Assembly: GCA_029261455.1 (NCBI GenBank)
Contig: JAJDBH010000160.1
Location: 1-63,800 of the forward strand
DNA: 63,800 bases
Source of the DNA: Nitrospinaceae bacterium
GTDB lineage: Bacteria; Nitrospinota; Nitrospinia; Nitrospinales; VA-1
Direction of reading: 5' to 3'
Positions 46,570-57,494 of this stretch are shown here, piece by piece (position 1 is the first letter of the stretch; every line of letters starts with the position of its first letter). The notes under the pieces are model-generated. The model saw only the letters and a program-made list of their open reading frames with translations, was not told where the DNA came from and did no database searches. Made by a program: the position numbers and the translations under genes.

Positions 46570-47043
46570 ATGAAAGCATTTTTTCAGACTGACACAAGCG
46601 TCAACAATCTCATCATTCGAGTGATGCTCGGAATCGTTGTATTCCCTCACGGTGCCCAAAAACTCCTAGGGGGGTTCGGAGGATATGGGCTTGAAGGTAC
46701 TCTGGGGTTTTTTACAAACCAATTGGGAGTTCCAATGATCGTTGCCATACTGGTGATATTGGGTGAATCACTCGGAGCATTAGGGTTGATCACTGGCTTT
46801 TTGACCCGTTTTTGCGCAGCGGGAATACTAATCATCATGACAGGTGCCATCGTCATGTCTCATGCGGCCAATGGTTTTTTTATGAACTGGTCCGGAAAAC
46901 AAGGCGGAGAAGGTTTTGAATATCACCTTCTGGCAATTGCCTTGTGCATTCCCCTGCTGATAAGCGGTGGAGGGCTGCTTTCTGCCGATGGTTTTATCTC
47001 AAAACGTTTTCATATTTTGCTGAGCAGAAACGCAACTAATTAA
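46570..47043 (+). CDS. DoxX family membrane protein
   Basis: RVMLGIVVFPHGAQKLLGGFGGYGLEGTLGFF. Confidence 0.9.
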   Translation: MKAFFQTDTSVNNLIIRVMLGIVVFPHGAQKLLGGFGGYGLEGTLGFFTNQLGVPMIVAILVILGESLGALGLITGFLTRFCAAGILIIMTGAIVMSHAANGFFMNWSGKQGGEGFEYHLLAIALCIPLLISGGGLLSADGFISKRFHILLSRNATN

Positions 47044-47067
47044 ATAATTAATTTATCAAAAATTTTA

Positions 47068-48049
47068 ATGGAGAAACCAATGAAAAAGCTTATTGCTCTA
47101 CTCACTATTTCCATAATGCTATTTGTCGCAGGTCTGGTAGGAGCTGAGGAGAAAAAAGAAAATCTGGTTTGGGATGCCGGAACTGTTCAATTAAAACTTG
47201 AAAAATTAGCAGAGGGTGTCTATGCCCTTTATCCCACTGATGCCAGAGAGAAAAATTCAAAAGGTTATCCCGTGGCAACATCCGGTGGCTTTGTTGTCGG
47301 CGACAATGAAGTACTCGTTATCGAATCTATGGTGAACAAACGACTGGCTGAACAGGTCATAGAGTTTGTAAAATCAGTGACGGACAAGCCCATTCGCTAT
47401 GTTGTCAACACCAGTTACCATGGTGACCATGCTTACGGGAATTACGTTTTCCCCAAAACAGCAAAAATCATTCAACACAGCAAGACCAAAGCATTCATGG
47501 ATAATAAGAAAGGCTTTGAAGCGGATAAAAAATGGATGTCTCAGTATTTTGGAACCAACCGCGGAATCGAAGAGGTCGTTGCCCGATCGGCTGATATTGT
47601 CGTGGACGATAAAAAGACCATTGATCTTGGAGGAAAAATAGTTGAAATCATGCATCTGGGATTTGCCCAAACACCAGGGGATTTGTTTGTCTGGGTTCCT
47701 GATAGCAAAGTTTTCTGGACAGGCAACCCTGTTGTCGCACATGCCCTGGTTGCTGGATGGAAAACACAAAGAAGTTCTTACGACCATGAAAAAGGTTCGC
47801 TCCTTCCTTCCGGATGACGCTGTAGTTGTTCCGGGACACGGAATTCCCGTAAAACCGCAGGATCTGGAATTCACCATTAAATATCTGGAAACTCTGGATA
47901 CGGAAGTAAAAAATGCTATTGCAAAAGGGAGGACTTTAGAACAGGCCCAAAAGGAAATTACCATGAAGAAGTTTCAAGGTTATGCCTTATGGGGGTGGGT
48001 TCATTCAGGAGTCAATATTCCCAACACATATAAAGAGCTTTCTAAATGA
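47068..48049 (+). pseudogene. MBL-fold metallohydrolase, frameshifted (47068-47817 and 47642-48049)
   Basis: Frame 1 runs through VFWTGNPVVAHA; frame 2 continues PWLLDGKHKEVLTTMKKVRSFLPDDAVVVPGHG; +1 shift near 47735-47745. Confidence 0.8.
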
Positions 48050-48450
48050 AGGCATCTATGAAAGCCAATTCAGCAAAAATTGGTGCGGCCATGTATTTCG
48101 TTTGGGGATTGCTTCATCTTAAAGCCGCTTTCAGCGTCTACCAACTGGGAGCTTCATTAGATGTTGGAATGATCCAGGGCAGAGTTTTTCAAGATGCGTT
48201 GAGTTTGCTATTTTTTGCACTTGTTGCAATGTTTACAGCTATTAAATTCAATTGGAAAAATAACCCGCTGGGTTACTGGATCAATTTAATTACTGTCAGC
48301 GTTACGGATCTCGGGTTTATTGCTTTCGTGTTAATGCCCGCCCATATCCCTATGTTTCCAGGAATTTTAGGGCCTGTGTTTTGGGTGCTCGGTGCTTTAT
48401 TCAGCACAGTTGGAATTATTCAACCGGAGCAAAAGAAAATTGAAAAATAA
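48046..48450 (+). CDS. Small integral membrane protein
   Basis: 134 aa with four hydrophobic segments. Confidence 0.6.
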   Translation: MKASMKANSAKIGAAMYFVWGLLHLKAAFSVYQLGASLDVGMIQGRVFQDALSLLFFALVAMFTAIKFNWKNNPLGYWINLITVSVTDLGFIAFVLMPAHIPMFPGILGPVFWVLGALFSTVGIIQPEQKKIEK

Positions 48451-48535
48451 TTCAATTTTCAAATTAATGACAGTAGCAATCTTTCCCGAACGGAAAAACT
48501 ATTAATTAAATACAATAATTTCAAAAGGATTCATC

Positions 48536-49156
48536 ATGGAATTTTCAGAAACTGTTCAGCAACGCCACTCTATTAAATCCTATCAACCCGACAAAGAAAT
48601 CAGCGATGCTGAGCTGAAGGAGTTGATGCAAGAAGTCGTACTGAGTCCAAGCTCCTTCAATCTTCAACACTGGACGTTTATCTCTGTCCGGGACACTGAA
48701 ATCAAAGGAAAAATCAAGGATGCCGCGTGGGGACAGGAGCAGGTCGGGACCTGTTCGGTACTACTGGTTATTTGTGGAAAACTAAACGCTCATGAGGATG
48801 CCGCTGACATATATCAAGGTGTTGATCAGGGAATACAGGACAAAGTTCTTCCTTTGATCAAAGGCTTCTATGATGGCAAGGATCAGTTGCAAAGGGATGA
48901 ATCCATCCGCAGCGCCTCACTGGCCGCCATGACTTTAATGCTGGCGGCCCAGAACAGGGGATGGGCCACCGTGCCGATGATCGGTTTTGATCCAGAAGCA
49001 GTTTCCCAACTGGTAAATCTCAAGTCCAATTTTATTCCGGTCATGCTGATGGCCATTGGATTTAAGAAAGAAGAACCGCGACCCAGAAGCTACCGCCGAC
49101 CTATCGAGGAAGTGGTTAAAATAAACACCCTTGATGGCCCCGGCTTGATGGGATAG
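48536..49156 (+). CDS. Nitroreductase family protein
   Basis: VQQRHSIKSYQPDKEISDAELKELMQEVVLSPSSFNLQHW. Confidence 0.9.
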   Translation: MEFSETVQQRHSIKSYQPDKEISDAELKELMQEVVLSPSSFNLQHWTFISVRDTEIKGKIKDAAWGQEQVGTCSVLLVICGKLNAHEDAADIYQGVDQGIQDKVLPLIKGFYDGKDQLQRDESIRSASLAAMTLMLAAQNRGWATVPMIGFDPEAVSQLVNLKSNFIPVMLMAIGFKKEEPRPRSYRRPIEEVVKINTLDGPGLMG

Positions 49157-49266
49157 ACAATATAAAATATGGTCTATAAATTTTATATTGCTGTTTAATA
49201 TTTCTTACTCTGGACACTTTTGGGAGTGATATACTACTCGCTACACATTAACAAGGAAGGCGTACA

Positions 49267-50283
49267 ATGATTATCGTAATGTCCCCGGGTGCGACTCCCG
49301 AACAGGTAGAAAAGGTAGAAGACACCATTCGAGAGCTCGGTTACACTCCGCATGAAATTGCTGGTGTGGAACGCAAAGTGATAGGAGCCGTCGGTGATGA
49401 ACGGGGCAAAGATCGTCTGCAATCTATAGAAACTATGGGCGGGGTCGAAAGTGTATTCCCCATTCTCAAACCTTACAAACTGGCCAGCCGGGAAGTGAAA
49501 CCCACCCCCTCTGTAATTAAGGTTGGCGAGGTTGACGTTGGTGGGCCTGCTATCGCCATCATCGCGGGACCCTGTTCAGTGGAAAGTAAAGAACAGATAT
49601 GCACCACTGCTAACCTGGTTAAAAGTGCCGGCGCCAACTTTCTTCGAGGAGGTGCTTACAAACCTCGAACTTCCCCCTATAGTTTTCAAGGGATGGAAGA
49701 GGACGGACTCAAACTTTTGGCCGCCGCCAAGGAAGTTTCTGGCTTACCCATTGTCACAGAAGTGATGAATCCACGTGAAATTGACTTGGTTGCGAAATAT
49801 GCCGATGTTATTCAAGTCGGGGCCCGGAACATGCAAAATTTTTCATTACTGAAAGAACTGGGAAGGATCGACAAGCCCATTCTTTTAAAACGAGGCATGA
49901 TGAACACCATTCAGGAGTTTCTCATGTCTGCTGAATATGTTCTCTCCGAAGGTAACAACAAACTGATTCTTTGCGAGCGAGGAATTCGAACCTTTGAAAC
50001 CGCGACCCGAAACACTCTTGATATCAGCTGTATACCCGTCTTGAAAAAAGAAACCCACCTTCCCATCATTGTTGACCCCAGCCATGCAACCGGGCATTGG
50101 GAAATGGTTGAATCCATGTCACGCGCATCCATCGCCGCTGGTGCTGATGGACTGATCATTGAGGTTCATCCCGATCCGGTCAAAGCCTTTTCTGACGGAC
50201 CACAATCTCTGAAGCCGGCAAAATTTGCCAGCCTTATGGATAACCTTCGGCCCTTCGCCGAATTAATGGGCCGAACCCTCTAG
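49267..50283 (+). CDS. aroF: 3-deoxy-7-phosphoheptulonate synthase
   Basis: [14 protein letters not shown]...[19 protein letters not shown]...[36 protein letters not shown]. Confidence 0.93.
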   Translation: MIIVMSPGATPEQVEKVEDTIRELGYTPHEIAGVERKVIGAVGDERGKDRLQSIETMGGVESVFPILKPYKLASREVKPTPSVIKVGEVDVGGPAIAIIAGPCSVESKEQICTTANLVKSAGANFLRGGAYKPRTSPYSFQGMEEDGLKLLAAAKEVSGLPIVTEVMNPREIDLVAKYADVIQVGARNMQNFSLLKELGRIDKPILLKRGMMNTIQEFLMSAEYVLSEGNNKLILCERGIRTFETATRNTLDISCIPVLKKETHLPIIVDPSHATGHWEMVESMSRASIAAGADGLIIEVHPDPVKAFSDGPQSLKPAKFASLMDNLRPFAELMGRTL

Positions 50284-50579
50284 CAAGGGAGGCACTGGCA
50301 ATAGCCCATTGAGCTACGAGACCGGTTGCCCGCAAGAGAATGAGTTATGTTTCCTTCAAGCATGTCCAGTTCACCCACTGTGAATAAGAACAAGGCAACT
50401 TAAGCCGAGAGAACCATTTCCCGCCCCGATTAAGCCATTGCAAGCTGGCCCCTCGCCCAGTGGTAAGTTCTTGAATTTTTAGGATTTTAGGTTTATCCTT
50501 AAACAGCTTTGATCAGCAAAAATAACCTGTTTATAATTTCTTAACCAGGTTTAATAATATTTCAGCTCAGTGTTCTCTA

Positions 50580-53297
50580 ATGAGTGATTTATATCAATCT
50601 AACCGAAAACTTGCCGAAACCTACCGGCATCAACTTCAACAAAAAATAGTTTCTCTTCATCAGGCAGGGCACTCACTTAACAGCGCTGAAATCGATCCGC
50701 AAAAATTTTATCTGGGCTTTAAAGACCGAGCAATTGATCTAGTCCAGATTGAAACAGACCTGCTCCAAAAAGAATGTGCAAACTCTGACAACTGCCACCT
50801 GTTATTGCTCAAGCAAACCGCATTGGTAGACACACTTATTCAAGCCAGTTTTTATTCAGCAGTCTGGTATTTCAATCACCAGCATGATCAGGAGTGGACC
50901 ACGCAATCAGTTCCAATTGCAATAGTCGCCCGAGGTGGTTATGGCAGGGAGGAAATGTATTTTCGGTCAGACGTTGACATCCAAATCATTTCGCAGTCAT
51001 CTCTTAGCGAAGACAATAAAAAAACGGCTGAGGAAATCATCAGACATTTTGAGTACTTGTTCATCTTTCAGGATATTTTTCCCTCCTCCATCAATTCCTG
51101 CTACACCGAAAATGAAACGTTTGAGCGAGATCTTGACCCTACAAAGGTTCCTGAGTTTTTAGCGCTTTTAGAGCATCGCTTTGTAGCCGGAAACTCTCTA
51201 GTCTATAGTGAATTCAAGAGTTCCATTAAAACGGTCAGCCTTCTTTATCGTGACGAGATTCAAAATCATTGCTTGAGCCATGACGGATGCTACGAGGTGC
51301 AGAATACCGTCTTCCAACAGGAACCGAATATCAAGGAGGAATTGCGTCGCCTCTACTGGGCATTAGTCTCCATACGTTTCCTGAAAAACCTGAACACCAC
51401 CAACCAGTTTGAATTGCTCAATGAATTGTTTTCAAAAAATCTACTGAGCCCTCTGGCTTATAAAAGCATGCAGAACGGGTTCCATCTACTGTCTCGAATT
51501 CGTTTATTCCTGCACACTTTCCAAAAAGGAACACACCGAGACACCATGAGCTATGAGGTTCGGGAAAAGATTGCCACGTCTCTAGGGTTTGATGTTAAGA
51601 CCTTTTTTCAAAAATATTTTTTCGATGGGGTTTATCCTCTTAAACGGTTCAGTCGAAACCTTTATTGGGAGAGCATGGCAGCAGATACCAAGAAAAAGAA
51701 AAGTCTGTCAGAGTTTTTCTCCCTCAATTCGCAAAATCAAGTTTACTTCGAGAAAAACCCCGAGAGCTTGTACACCCAAGATCCGCTATGGCTTTTCAAG
51801 GTTTTCATATGGGTTGCTGAAAGAGACTATTATTTATCCTATGAAGTCATCCGTGCCATTGAACAACATGTCGATCAAGCATATCCCATTTTCATGGATG
51901 AAGAATCCAAACTGGAAATTCAGAACTGCTTCAAGCGTTATATTCGAGGGAAATATTTTGCTAAAGCCCTTCGTCTACTCCACGAGTTCGGAATATTGGG
52001 GGATTATTTCATTCCCGCGTTCAATAACCTGAAAGGTATGTTGCAGGATATTTATGTGCATAAATTTCCAACAGATATCCATATTCTTTCCGCTCTGGAT
52101 GTCTTAAATGGACTGGAGTTCCGGGAAACAGCCGACCCCTTCCTCTCTGAGCTTTATCACTCTCAAAGAGATAAAACAGCCCTAAAGCTTGCCGTTTTAC
52201 TGCATGATATCGGTAAAGGCGCAAAGGTTGGCGATCAGAACGAAGAGTTGGTTGGAGCACGAATGATCCCACAAATTTTAAACAGCCTTGGCTATAGTGA
52301 CAAACCCAAAAGGGTGGACGATGTTTCTTTCTTAGTGGAAAAACATTTAACCATGTATGACCTGATGCTTCTCGATCCAGAAGCCGACGACACCTACGAC
52401 ATGGTGCTTGACCTTGTTAGTCATGACAAGGAAAGGCTAAAGATGCTGATTCTGCTCACCCATGCAGATCGTGGTGGAACTAAAATGGATATGTCTTCCT
52501 CACAGATCAAACAACTAAAACTTTTTTACCAGTATACCCTGCACCACAAGAAACGGGAGAGTGTTCCCAACAATATAAAGCTAGAGTTCCTGAAGATGGT
52601 TCGCCTACCTCGAGAACTGCAATCGCAACTGGAAATTTATTATAGATTTATCCAGTCACGAGAACCTTTCTTGGCCGAAATGCTTTTCAGGCCAGGGCAA
52701 CCTTCTGAGCTGATTGTCTGCACACAGGATGCGCGAGGTTTCCTTCATAAAATTTCTGCGGTTTTAGCATTTAACCAGCTGGACATTGTTGAAGCCAATA
52801 TCCAAACCTTGAACGACAAGGTTTTCGATGTCTTTAAAGTTATCGACACTACAGGCAAACCCATAGACTACGGAGATTTCTTCTTTATCCAACAACGCAT
52901 TCAGGAAGACCTGCAACGGATTTTTATCGACAAGGATCCATTAGCAACTATATTTAAAGAAAGATCTGTTGCAAAACTTTCAGAAAAACCTCATTTTCAG
53001 GAAGTTAAATTGAAAATGAGCACTATCGGGAGATCCGTTAAACTATCAACACACAACCTTCCGGGCACATTCATGATGGAAACCAAAGTTTTCTCAGATG
53101 CTCATATGGAATGCCAGAAAGCTGTCCTCCATACTAGTCAGGGCACCGCCTCTAATGTTTTTTACCTGCGCCCCGAAGATGTGGAAAAAATCATGAACAA
53201 TGAAGAACACTTTATTCAATCAATTAAAAAATCACTACGTCCTCTGATAACCGGAGAACCGCTATTTTTACAAGAAGAACTGACACCCAGTTCGTAA
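50580..53297 (+). CDS. glnD: [Protein-PII] uridylyltransferase GlnD-like
   Basis: ARGGYGREEMYFRSDVDIQ; HD motif LLHDIGKG; C-terminal ACT-like regions. Confidence 0.82.
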   Translation: MSDLYQSNRKLAETYRHQLQQKIVSLHQAGHSLNSAEIDPQKFYLGFKDRAIDLVQIETDLLQKECANSDNCHLLLLKQTALVDTLIQASFYSAVWYFNHQHDQEWTTQSVPIAIVARGGYGREEMYFRSDVDIQIISQSSLSEDNKKTAEEIIRHFEYLFIFQDIFPSSINSCYTENETFERDLDPTKVPEFLALLEHRFVAGNSLVYSEFKSSIKTVSLLYRDEIQNHCLSHDGCYEVQNTVFQQEPNIKEELRRLYWALVSIRFLKNLNTTNQFELLNELFSKNLLSPLAYKSMQNGFHLLSRIRLFLHTFQKGTHRDTMSYEVREKIATSLGFDVKTFFQKYFFDGVYPLKRFSRNLYWESMAADTKKKKSLSEFFSLNSQNQVYFEKNPESLYTQDPLWLFKVFIWVAERDYYLSYEVIRAIEQHVDQAYPIFMDEESKLEIQNCFKRYIRGKYFAKALRLLHEFGILGDYFIPAFNNLKGMLQDIYVHKFPTDIHILSALDVLNGLEFRETADPFLSELYHSQRDKTALKLAVLLHDIGKGAKVGDQNEELVGARMIPQILNSLGYSDKPKRVDDVSFLVEKHLTMYDLMLLDPEADDTYDMVLDLVSHDKERLKMLILLTHADRGGTKMDMSSSQIKQLKLFYQYTLHHKKRESVPNNIKLEFLKMVRLPRELQSQLEIYYRFIQSREPFLAEMLFRPGQPSELIVCTQDARGFLHKISAVLAFNQLDIVEANIQTLNDKVFDVFKVIDTTGKPIDYGDFFFIQQRIQEDLQRIFIDKDPLATIFKERSVAKLSEKPHFQEVKLKMSTIGRSVKLSTHNLPGTFMMETKVFSDAHMECQKAVLHTSQGTASNVFYLRPEDVEKIMNNEEHFIQSIKKSLRPLITGEPLFLQEELTPSS

Positions 53298-53306
53298 ATA
53301 TCATTC

Positions 53307-53978
53307 ATGAAATTTAAATCTCACCCAATTCGATTTATAACAACCTTAATCTTATGCATCACGCTATTGCCTGCGTTGGCTGCATCTAATGAGCAATACA
53401 AGAGTTCCCTGGAAAAAGCGCGGAATTTAGATAAGGATAAATTCTTTGAAGATGCCGCGACTTACTGGAAAAAAACTCTTGACGCAAATCCTCCTCCTAA
53501 TATCATCCTTTACGCTAAGCTCAAACTCAGCAATACATACTCACGTTTAGGCCTATTAGACAAAGCTATCGGTATTACCCAAGCGCTTACCGAATCCAAC
53601 CCTGGTCACTACGACTCATGGTTTCATCTGGCTAACGCCTTAGCAGCCTCCATGCAATATCCTCAAGCCGCCGAAGCTTTTAAAAAAGCAACCGAGCTAA
53701 AACCCGAAGAAGGACTGAGCAGGGTGGGGCTGGCCTTTGCATACTTTGGGAATAAGAAACCGGATTTTGCTACCGAAGAATTCAGGAAGGCCATGAAAAT
53801 TTTCAAGGCTAATAAAAATATTTCCTGGTATCGAGATTGCCGCCTCGCTATCAATCAAATAAAAGGATTCGCCCGCTTTCCCCCGAACTTTGCCGACCTC
53901 TGGCTAGAAAACAACCTCAATAGAGTTCAGGACACTTATATGAATACCGTTATCGACTTGGATAGCCTGCTGAATTAA
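53307..53978 (+). CDS. Exported TPR protein
   Basis: signal peptide; TPR repeats (YDSWFHLANALAASMQYPQAAEAFKKATELKPEE). Confidence 0.75.
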   Translation: MKFKSHPIRFITTLILCITLLPALAASNEQYKSSLEKARNLDKDKFFEDAATYWKKTLDANPPPNIILYAKLKLSNTYSRLGLLDKAIGITQALTESNPGHYDSWFHLANALAASMQYPQAAEAFKKATELKPEEGLSRVGLAFAYFGNKKPDFATEEFRKAMKIFKANKNISWYRDCRLAINQIKGFARFPPNFADLWLENNLNRVQDTYMNTVIDLDSLLN

Positions 53979-54107
53979 TAACCTATACATATTTTCAAAC
54001 CACTCATCAAAACCCCTCTACCCTCTAAATCTGTTATCTCACTCATTAGCAACATTAAAAATTTTTAATTTCAGATTAATACTTTTTTAATATTAATTTT
54101 ATAGAAT

Positions 54108-54238
54108 GGGTCAAGTACTTTTCTTCTCCTTTCGGGGGGAACGGATTCGGTTCCATAACCAAGTCTTTCCCCCGTCTCCTCCACTTGAGGGGGAGCAGGC
54201 GGTTTTCCAAGCCCGCCTGCTCCCCCTTTTGTTTTTTT
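54108..54238 (+). ncRNA. Candidate structured small RNA ending in a strong terminator
   Basis: Orphan -10-like tatagaat, GC-rich structured segment, then perfect 14-bp hairpin and T-tract; no ORF. Confidence 0.4.
54189..54238 (+). terminator. Intrinsic terminator
   Basis: gggggagcaggcgg / ccgcctgctccccc perfect 14-bp stem followed by ttttgttttttt. Confidence 0.9.
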
Positions 54239-54589
54239 AACTGCTAATTTTTAAGCCCATACCAAAAACGCAGTCATTTACAGATGTCCTTAAACCCTTG
54301 GGCGCAATAATATTTCTCAACCTGTATTTAACCAACAATAAAGATAATTTAAACAAAGCCCAATATATTCAGAGATTTGCCTAATCAGGGGTTCATATTC
54401 CCATGAGTTTAAGATACAATGTGTTCTAAATACACATTATTAGAACTGAGGAAACGCTTTTCAAACGTTGAAAATCGCAAGTTCGGTTACACAACAAATA
54501 TAACTTGTCAGCCAAAATAGGCTTACTATTTACACTAGACCAACAAGTTTTCCCAACCCGGTAAAACTTTCAGGAAAAAACAAAATTTT

Positions 54590-55168
54590 ATGGCTCGAAA
54601 ATCTAAATATAATCTAGTTTGGATGGACTTGGAAATGACCGGCCTTGATGTAGAAAAAGAAGTCATCATTGAAGTTGCCACTCTGATTACTGACAGCGAA
54701 TTGAATATTCTGGAAGAAGGACCCTGCATCGCCATTCACCAACGAGATGAAAACTTGGACAAAATGGATGACTGGAATACCAAGCATCACAACGCATCGG
54801 GACTGGTCAAGCGAGTTCGCGAATCCTTAATTGATCAAAATGAAGCCGAAAAAAGGACGTTGGAGTTTATCAAAAAATACTGCCCTAAAGGCACCTCCCC
54901 CTTATGCGGAAACTCTATTAATCAGGATCGAAAGTTTCTCGGTAAATATATGCAGGGTTTACATGATTATTTGCATTACAGAAGTATCGACGTGACTTCC
55001 GTCAAAGAACTGGTACACCGCTGGTACCCGGATGGCCCCAAATTTCCCAAGAAAAGCAACGAACACATGGCCCTCACGGATATCCGAGAATCTCTGAAAG
55101 AACTAGTCTTTTATCGACAACATTATTTCATCGGTCGTGAAGCCAGCATTGCCCAGCCCGTAACCTGA
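54590..55168 (+). CDS. orn: Oligoribonuclease
   Basis: NLVWMDLEMTGLDVEKEVIIEVATLITDSELNILEEGP...HMALTDIRESLKEL. Confidence 0.95.
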   Translation: MARKSKYNLVWMDLEMTGLDVEKEVIIEVATLITDSELNILEEGPCIAIHQRDENLDKMDDWNTKHHNASGLVKRVRESLIDQNEAEKRTLEFIKKYCPKGTSPLCGNSINQDRKFLGKYMQGLHDYLHYRSIDVTSVKELVHRWYPDGPKFPKKSNEHMALTDIRESLKELVFYRQHYFIGREASIAQPVT

Positions 55169-55190
55169 AAACTGAAAAAATATCCCTACT

Positions 55191-55460
55191 ATGAACAAAG
55201 GTGCTATTATCACTCTAGTATTTCTCGCTTTTGTTGCGAGTGTTTCCATTGACCTTCTTTGGACTGGAAACAAGTATCAATGCGAAGTCTGCATCAAATA
55301 CAAAGACCAGATCGTATGCCAGGAAGTAAAAGGCATGGCCAAGGACGATACTATAATGACAGGTATGAGCACCGCCTGTGCCAAAGTCGCGAACGGTATG
55401 ACAGAGTCCATAGAATGCCAGGCCCAGCCTCTTGAAAAAATGGAGTGCAAGGATATTTAA
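55191..55460 (+). CDS. Small exported/membrane-anchored Cys-rich protein
   Basis: N-terminal hydrophobic helix; six Cys; conserved-looking YQCEVCIKY. Confidence 0.5.
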   Translation: MNKGAIITLVFLAFVASVSIDLLWTGNKYQCEVCIKYKDQIVCQEVKGMAKDDTIMTGMSTACAKVANGMTESIECQAQPLEKMECKDI

Positions 55461-57494
55461 GCCCCCCCCCTTCCTCAAACCAGGAAAGTAAAATCACTTT
55501 GAAGCCTAAAAGTATTTTCTCCCCCTCTTCCTACAAACTCTTCGGTTACAGTTTTTTAATTCTTTTTTTTGAACTAGCATTAATTCGTTTCATCCCCTCC
55601 AACGTCAGGATCACCGCCTACTTTATCAACCTTGTGTTGGTCGCGGCTTTTCTGGGAATGGGCATCGGGATGATTCGTGCGAAGAGAGAAAAGAATCTCA
55701 CGCAATTCTTCCCTCCTGCGTTACTTTTACTAACAGGGGCCTGTGTTTATTTCAGCAATGTTCTAGTCGCCTCACCAAGTGCAGAAGAGGCTATGTATGC
55801 TCTTTACATGGACTTATCGCCACATAGTAGAGAATGGGGAATGGTTCCAGTCGTGAGTGCCTTTTTTAGCCTTTCTGCCCTGCCATTTATCCCCTTGGGC
55901 TACGCGATGGGTAGGGAGTTTAAAAACTTTCCAGCTCTCCATGCCTATGCCATCAATACCGCGGGAAGCTTGGCCGGACTCTTGGCCTTTTCTTTATTGA
56001 GCCATTTTTCTACCCCACCTTTAGCTTGGTTTGGTCTCGGCGGAATCCTTTTCTTTTTTCTAGCCCGGAAGCAACAAAACTCTATCGTCTCCATTCTTTG
56101 TCTGGGACTTGTATTTTATTTGATTCAAAATCTTTACCAGAAAGACCATGAAATCTGGTCACCTTATTATAAAATCAATCACTACGAAAATCCGGATATG
56201 ACATCTATCAATGTCAATGGCTCTCTTCACCAATATATGATTAATTTCTCTCCACCGCTTGAACCTCAAAAAGCTAATACAGACATAATTAAACAGCAGT
56301 ACCAACAGCCTTACCGCTTAGCAAAAAGCTGGGAAGATGTGTTGATATTAGGAGCAGGGCGCAAAAAATATTGATGCCGTAGAAATTGACCGGGCTATCT
56401 GGAAGCTCGGCAAAGATTTAAATTATCAGAAACCATATGATGACCCTCGTGTGAAAGTTCATATCGATGATGCCCGTGCCTTCCTGAAGAAAACCAAAAA
56501 GCAGTATGATGTCATCATTCTGGGAACATTGGACAGTCAAACCCTCTTGTCTGGCATGTCCTCCATCCGTCTCGACAACTATATCTACACCACAGAATCA
56601 TTTCGATCTATCAAAGAACATTTAAAGCCAGAGGGAGTGTTAATTTTGTACCATATGTCCGCGAATCCAGCCATATCTATCAAGCTATATAAAATCTTGA
56701 CGGATATTTTTGAGGTTCATCCATTAATGCACTATGAAATAAAACCCCTACTCTTTAATTACACTCTGGTTGCAGGGTCAAAGGTTGAAGCTTCAAATGA
56801 ATTTAATTCATCCTTCCAAGATTTCAATATCTTAACAAATCTCGTCTCTCCTCCCACTGATGATTGGCCTTACCTTTACCTAGATCGTCATGGCATTCCA
56901 TCTCACTACCTTAAGGCTGGCGGCATTATACTTTCAATTTCCCTGCTATCGATCATTTTGGCAGCTGGAAGAAAAAACCTTAAAGAAACCGATTGGACTT
57001 TGTTTCTATTAGGCGCGAGCTTTTTATTGCTAGAGACTAAAAGCGTCACCGAAATGTCCTTATTGTTTGGATCCACCTGGCAGGTCAACGTTCTAGTTTT
57101 CGCATCCATCCTGGCATTAATTTTCATCGCTAATCTTTTCATCCTGCGCAAAGGACCTTTTGATAAAACCAGAATATTCTTCATCCTGTTTATCTCCATC
57201 GTGATCAGTTACGCTATCCCCACTCATTCCCTTCTAGACTTGCCATTAGCTGGGCAATGGATTCTTGGTGCTTTAATCACGGCAGTGCCACTGTTTTTTG
57301 CGGGAATGTTATTTTCTCAGATTTTTGCAACTCGTAAGGAGCCCACAACTTCTCTGGGCTATAACCTCATGGGAGCTATTTGCGGGGGATTGCTGGAATA
57401 CAGCTCAATGGCTCTGGGCACTAAAAATCTATACCTACTGGCATTGGTGCTTTATATCCTAGCATTTCTCGTTCACGGACGTGAAAAAAATTAA
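55445..57494 (+). pseudogene. Membrane spermidine-synthase-like protein, disrupted in the SAM-binding motif
   Basis: 55445-56374 ends ...DVLILGAGRKKY*; downstream frame continues AKNIDAVEIDRAIWKLGKDLNYQKPYDDPRVKVHIDDARAFL into 56451-57494. Confidence 0.8.

Noticed and set aside
50285-50345. tRNA-like D-arm on the minus strand (ggtctcgtagctcaatgggcta)
   Set aside because: No anticodon arm, T-loop or acceptor pairing follows; insufficient for a tRNA gene or even a clear fragment.
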